From: Panagrolaimus kolymaensis
Taxonomy: Eukaryota > Nematoda > Chromadorea > Rhabditida > Panagrolaimidae
DNA length: 64,000 nt
Reading direction: 5' to 3'
NCBI GenBank assembly: GCA_028622995.1
Contig: JAJQJQ010000092.1
Location: 183,641-247,640, forward strand
Shown here: in pieces, positions 58,852-64,000 of the stretch
How the letters are laid out: each line of letters begins with the position of its first letter
Numbering within the stretch: position 1 is the stretch's first letter
Notes under the pieces: generated by a model
Seen by the model: the letters and a program-made list of their open reading frames with translations, nothing else
The model's database searches: none
Told to the model about the DNA's origin: nothing
Position numbers and translations under genes: made by a program

Positions 58852-61800
58852 ATTCCATTAAAGAAATAAATTTATTTGGATATCTTAAAGAAATAATTTA
58901 AATATTAAGCAAAGAATTTTTCTTTTTCCTTTCTTCAGACAAGGACTTTAATAGTTTAAATGAACTTTATTGAGTAAAAAAAGCGGAAACCAACAAACGA
59001 AAAAATAACCTCGCCCTCAAATTTAATTTTCTTTTATTATTCCCGGTAGCACTGTAACACATGACGACAACAAATCGATTTACAATTTTGGCCGATAATT
59101 ATCAACAAAAAAAAGTGCAGCAAACATAAAAGTTTTCATTCAAATAAGACTTGAAAAAAATGAGAGGGAGAGAAACGCTGAAAATGATGTTTCTTGAGGA
59201 CATCACTTTCAATCAGTCAAAAATTTACAAAATGTTAAAATTATTTTCATTGAACTGTGAGAAAAACAATAGCAAAAAAAAAGTATGTATGTTTTTTTTT
59301 CCGTTTTAATTTTTTTGCTGACGTAGAAAAAGAGGATCAAAAAATAAAATCAAAAAGACGCATCAGGGCCTTTAAAAAAAAAAAAGTAAATTCACCAACC
59401 ACAACAAACACTACAGAAGAGTGAATAAAAAAAATAAAAAAATTTATTTAACCACCACAGAAAACTTTTTTTTTCAGCAGTCAGTCAATTCAGTTCACTA
59501 AAATAACTAACAACCACCAACTACTAAGCCATGGGACTCAATCGAACGGAAACGACAGTCCTGACTTTTCTCTTCTTTTATTTTTTTTTTTGAAATTGGA
59601 CAACATTTTTTTTTGATTCTCTCTGCTTGCTGATTTTAGTTGTGTGTATTTTTTTCCGCTTTTTTATTTTACTTCTATACTCTTCGTCGTCGTTGTCTTC
59701 GTCCTCATCAAAATCATCGAGAATCCTATCACTCCTCGCTCGCATGCTCGTCGCAAACTTTTTAAATACCTGTTCCGCACTTCTTTTCTTTTTGTCAATT
59801 TTTTTTTTACCTCCTCTTTCTCTTTTACAAATTCCAGGAGGCTTTTTTTCAACAACAAATGCAGCAAAAAAAACTTCAATAACCTAACTCCTCTACCTCA
59901 CATTGCTGACTGACAGCGCGACACTAACTCTAACAAAAAAAATTTTGAAACTTTAACAAGGCATAAAATTTTTTTTACAAATTGATGAACCAAAAATGGA
60001 TTTAATTGCGGAAATAGGAAACAATTATTAATATTAAAAAGTGCGATTAAAGTTATTACCGAAACTTTTTTTGGATTATTGATAGATCGAAATCTGAAAA
60101 CATTGATGTCACCTTTATTTAGAATGGCTGCTTCTTTGATGACTCATCCAATTTTTGTGATTTTTATTGTGGCTATTTTTTCTCCTTCTCGAAATTATGT
60201 GATCATAGGATTTTTTGCTGCTAGGTATTTTGAATTATTTAAAAAAAAATTTAAAATGACGTCGTCAAGTCATTTAAAAATGATTTTTTTGCATTATTTT
60301 GATTTTATTTTTCCCTCTCTTTTGTTGTATGTACAAAATTGAGGTAGAGATCGAACTACGACGCTGAGCTCATCATCCTTTTCTCCTTTATCCAATCCAT
60401 TTTTTCTCTTCTTACAAGCAGGGGTTCCATTTCTTCTTCTTCTTCGAAGAGATTTTTCCCTCACCTTCTCTTTTTCTTCTTCTTCACATTACCGAAGATA
60501 GATGATCGATGGCAGCAGAAGAAAAACATAACAAAAGCATTTTTTCTTCTTTTTTTTCAATTGACCGCTTGAGGCGACAACAAAAAGTTAGGAAATGACG
60601 ACGACGATCGAAAAATAATGGAAGAAAAAAGGAATGCGGAAAATAGAGGTCGCATTTGGTTGGATCCATCGAATCCACAGGAGAGGAAAATAAATCCAGA
60701 AAAAAAGATTTGTGAGGAAAAATTGCTTTTCTCTTTTTTTATTATTATTGGATTTTATTTAACAAATATCGCATTTTTTGTATGAAAAAAAAAGAAACGT
60801 ATACTTTCAAATTTTATTTTAATGATATTTTAAATCTTATTTATTCGTTTTCTGCATTGTTTAATAAAAAAAGGAAATTTAAATTGCAAATCAGTAACCG
60901 TTATATTTGATTTATTCGTTGCTTCTTTGTAGCTTTTTGCAAAAATTAATTACAGTCGAGTAACAAAATATGACAGTGTATGGATGTCCAAAAAATATGA
61001 AAAAAAAAGTGGTTAATTTGGGCAATGTCAAAATTAGCAAAAAAGAATAATAGAACCTCGGACACATAATAAATGAATTTTTTTCTTTAAAAATATTACG
61101 AGATCATCAAATCCATTTTCTTCATGCTTAAAAAAATTAAAAGACAAGTTTTTTTGTGCGCATCTTCCACCCAAGGTTTAATTCACCGATAAAGGCGGAG
61201 GTGTAAAAAAACCGGGATTAGCGGAAAAGTAAAAATGAGGGATGGCTGGTTGGCTGATGTCACCGAGATAATGTTCAATTAATGGAAAGGAAACATAAAT
61301 TTAAAATTGTAATATTTTTGTTTAAATTTTACGTTAAAGCATTTTTTAATTTAAAATTTGTCAATCAAAAAAACGTGTCATAAAACAAAAAAGAAATCCA
61401 ATTTCTCTTTTGTTATCAAAGTGATGACCTTCATCAACAGACAAAGCCAGATTATTGATGTCTCCAAAAAAAAAGAAAAAGAAAACTAGTTTTTTCCATT
61501 TTTTTAGAAGCAAACGTTGCAAAAAAACATTCCCGCTTACAAGGATGACTCGGGCCGAAAAAATCCCTAAGGGTATATTCAAAAATGATTGATTAATAAT
61601 TAAGTTTTCCAATGAGTAAAAAATGAAATGATAACAAAAAATTTACAGTAACAAAAAATAGGAAATTTGCTATAAAAAAAAAGTTTTTTTTACAAAATTT
61701 TCTCATTTACTTAAACGAAACTTGTGTTCCAAAAAATTTTATTCAGATATTTGTGGATTCATTTTTTAATTAAATAAGCTACTTTTAATTTCTTTTTTTA

Positions 61801-61855
61801 CTCTACCAAAATTTGCAAAATAAATTTAAAATTAAACAAAAAGAGAAAAACAAAA
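58852..61855. other. intergenic, copy 2
   Basis: Second copy of 43,188-46,191, with the same content and the same unsupported hydrophobic frame (60,079-60,342). Confidence 0.5.
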
Positions 61856-62092
61856 ATGTTTCAATCGGCCAACGAGTTTGTGGCTTACCTTTTCGAGCAA
61901 AATTTTTATCTTTGTTTTTTTTTTGCTTCTAGAATTTTCAAACTGGTTTCTAAAATAAAAAAAATTAAGTAAATGCCTTAAAAGGCCAAATATCAAAATC
62001 ACTTGATGGGAGCCCTTTAATAATTGAAGCTGCAACATATTTTGTTTATCGTCAAAAAGCGATCATGAATCATCTTTTTCGCCCTTGCATGC
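61856..62092 (+). pseudogene. unidentified gene, first two exons, cut by the repeat boundary (copy 2)
   Basis: Same as 46,192-46,429, with one A fewer in the intron. It is again truncated at the junction with the next unit, with the same out-of-frame stop after the join. Confidence 0.35.
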
Positions 62093-62193
62093 ACGCACAA
62101 TAAGGTCATGATGTTTTAACACGAAAAAAAAATGCGACAAAAATAAAATTTCAAAAATTTATGAATTTACGGTTTTTATTGTAATTCGTTTTT

Positions 62194-63808
62194 ATATGAA
62201 ATCTTTTAATTATTTTATTATTACTACCATATTTGGGATGTAATAAGGAAGCGATTGGTACTGAGATCCTTGCAATTGCTAAAAATTTTCAAAAACATCT
62301 GTTAGCTCAACGATGTTGTCAACAATGTTGCATATGTCATTGTTAATCGTATATCCAACATCAGATTATTTGCAAACCTCAAATTTTTATTCTGCCTAGA
62401 TAACCTTATTCCTCACATCGAGAAGAAGAGGTTTCGTTCGTTTTTTTCGAAAAAAGTTTGAAATTGGACCTAAATCATGACTTTTTGTGTATGCTAGGTT
62501 TCAATGGTGTTTTTGGGTTATAAATTTTATTTAAACAACAACAAAAAAGACAAAATAAATAATAATTAGCATAATAAGGATAATATAAAACATATTCAAT
62601 GATTATTAAGGTTTCGGAGAATGTGTTGGTTTTCAAAAAATGTGATTTTCTTAGCATTTGCTTGAGGACTGCTTCCAGGAATGCGTCTATCCAAATCATT
62701 TTTAACGTGATGGATCGATTCAATAGATTGCTCAGAGAATTTTCCCCAACTTTTATGCTCTCGAACAAAAGGCATTACGTGATGCTTCAAAACATGAAGT
62801 TTTGTTTTCTTTCCAGAGAGTCCAGGATATTTGTTGTCAATCAAAGTGAAGAATTCTTTAATGGATTTATCCATTTCATCGATTTGGGTTTCATCTAAAT
62901 CTTTAGCAACAGCAAAGGATTCCACTTTGCAAAAGCACGAAATAATTCAGCTCCATATGCATTAAAGTTGGGATGATCAACAAAATATTTTAAATTTTTC
63001 TTGCATTGGGGCCGTTGTATTCCGTTGTTCCTTGATGAGTTATTACACCAATCTTTTTAATTTCATCCAGAAGTTCTTTTGCGTTTGCATCGCCTTTTCC
63101 TTTGCAATATTTGATGATTGAATTAACAGCAGTTATGCAAATATGAACGACTGGTGGAACATATCGATTGATGGGAATTTGAATGAGCATTGGTTTCCTG
63201 TTGACCGATTTTTTTTCTTTCTTTAAAGCAACAAGTTGTCGGGGATTCAAATCTTCTGCAGCTTTTTCAACTTCATCACCAGCAGCTGATAAAGTTTCAA
63301 TGGTTCTTAAAGAAGAGTCGGGAATTATTCGATAGTTGACCAATCTTTACTATGAATTGTGCAAAACATACATGGGCAAGTGGCACTTCCACCTTGAAGA
63401 CCAAGTGTGGTTCCACTCATTTTACAATCAGCAATAAAAGAACTAAAAAAATGAAATAAGTAATGACTGATTCTTGATAAAAAAAAATTCAGATGAAAAA
63501 AATAATATCGCAGAATCAAGACAAAGCGTTTCCCAAGGAAGCACTTGATGCACTTGTGGGTCATTTGAAAGGAATTAAGATGACCTTCGAGTGAAAACTT
63601 CAACATTTTATTAAGAAATGAACGAATAATGCATTTTTGAATAAATTAAAGCTTTTTTCAGCAAAAAGTAATGAAATGCTATGTTAATTATGTACATAAA
63701 TGTAAATTAACGCATAGCCTGCACAAAAAGTCATGATTTAGGTCCAATTTCAAACTTTTTTCGAAAAAAACGAACGAAACCTCTTCTTCTCGATGTGAGG
63801 AATAAGGT
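62194..63808. mobile_element. DNA transposon remnant, copy 3, truncated
   Basis: Third copy of the inverted-arm element. The left arm and interior are present; the right arm starts at about 63,725 and is cut at 63,808, after about 84 of its 297 bp. Confidence 0.65.
62596..63606 (-). pseudogene. transposase fragment, copy 3, further broken
   Basis: The same two frames as in the other copies are visible, but the longer one is now split into 63,343-62,990 and 62,925-62,596 by two one-base losses, one in a T run and one in an A run. The diagnostic CxxC, H-x4-H and Glu residues remain in the respective pieces. Confidence 0.6.
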
Positions 63809-64000
63809 CATTTTTAACGTGATGGATCGATTCAATAGATTGCTCAGAGAATTTTCCCCAACTTTTATGCTCTCGAACAAAAGGCATTACGTGATGCTTC
63901 AAAACATGAAGTTTTGTTTTCTTTCCAGAGAGTCCAGGATATTTGTTGTCAATCAAAGTGAAGAATTCTTTAATGGATTTATCCATTTCATCGATTTGGG
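63808..64000. repeat. short re-duplication of the transposase region
   Basis: From 63,808 the sequence equals 62,696 onward (offset 1,112) up to the window end. The right inverted arm is thus joined directly to the interior of the transposase fragment. The minus-strand frame across the junction keeps the H-x4-H and Glu motif and then runs into arm sequence. Confidence 0.85.

Larger units (their letters stand above)
46430..62092. repeat. 15.66-kb tandem repeat unit, copy 2
   Basis: Direct tandem copy of 30,765-46,429, 15,663 bp long. Differences noticed are single-base losses in homopolymers: a T run near 49,582 and an A run near 61,957. All gene content is the same, except that the upstream exons of nrfl-1 are not included. 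Confidence 0.95.
62093..63808. repeat. tandem repeat unit, partial third copy
   Basis: The third copy begins at ACGCACAATAAGG and follows units 1 and 2 up to GAGGAATAAGGT at 63,808, then diverges. At least four single-base losses, all in homopolymers, are visible (near 62,216, 62,926, 62,993 and 63,608); two of these break the transposase frames. Confidence 0.9.

Noticed and set aside
63750..63986. New fusion gene at the window end
   Set aside because: The frame only joins the transposase motif to inverted-arm sequence across the 63,808 jump; it is a by-product of the rearrangement or assembly error.
1..64000. CRISPR arrays, tRNA, rRNA, prophage or bacterial operons
   Set aside because: No spaced direct repeats, tRNA-like cloverleaf boxes or rRNA-like blocks were seen, and gene structure with short introns throughout shows a eukaryotic genome.

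Overview
The window is AT-rich eukaryotic DNA from a nematode. The evidence is two cuticle collagens, a Wart-domain hedgehog-related protein, two nuclear hormone receptors, an NHERF/NRFL-1 homologue and a PTIP/PIS-1 homologue. Introns are mostly 45-60 nt with GT...AG ends and a short pyrimidine-AG acceptor. A clade IV (Tylenchina) species is plausible from the style of the sequence, but the species cannot be named from it. All gene models were assembled by eye from frame-compatible GT/AG junctions; no transcript evidence was used.

Layout, unique part (1-30.76 kb): a Wart-domain protein and a small secreted Cys-rich protein (+); a secreted single-EF-hand protein (-); a divergent nuclear receptor (+); a secreted Gln/Tyr-rich repeat protein and a secreted Ala/Pro-rich protein (-); a repeat-rich stretch (9.8-15.6 kb) holding a serpin N-terminal fragment; a 15-exon PTIP-like gene (15.7-23.2 kb) whose 1.7-kb intron holds a cuticle collagen on the opposite strand; a second cuticle collagen (-); then the first exons, with PDZ1, of an NHERF homologue (nrfl-1, +).

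Layout, repeated part (30,765 to end): a unit of about 15.66 kb is present twice in full (30,765-46,429 and 46,430-62,092) and a third time in part (from 62,093). Each full unit carries a DNA transposon remnant with 297-bp inverted arms, the PDZ2 and C-terminal exons of nrfl-1, a type I membrane protein, a serpin-like fragment, a large HNF4-like nuclear receptor and the first two exons of an unidentified gene. The left edge of the unit cuts an exon of nrfl-1 and the right edge cuts an exon of the unidentified gene. The second nrfl-1 copy therefore lacks PDZ1 and the unidentified gene is truncated in both units. Copies 1 and 2 differ in total length offset by one T; the third copy has several one-base homopolymer losses and then jumps back 1,112 bp at 63,808. 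This may be a very recent segmental duplication or an assembly artefact.

The most unusual item is the transposon remnant. Its transposase fragments carry an Asp, a CxxC pair, an H-x4-H pair and a Glu at the same spacings as the RAG1 core (D708, C727, C730; H937, H942, E962, residue numbers recalled from the literature). This places it among RAG1/Transib- or CMC-type elements.
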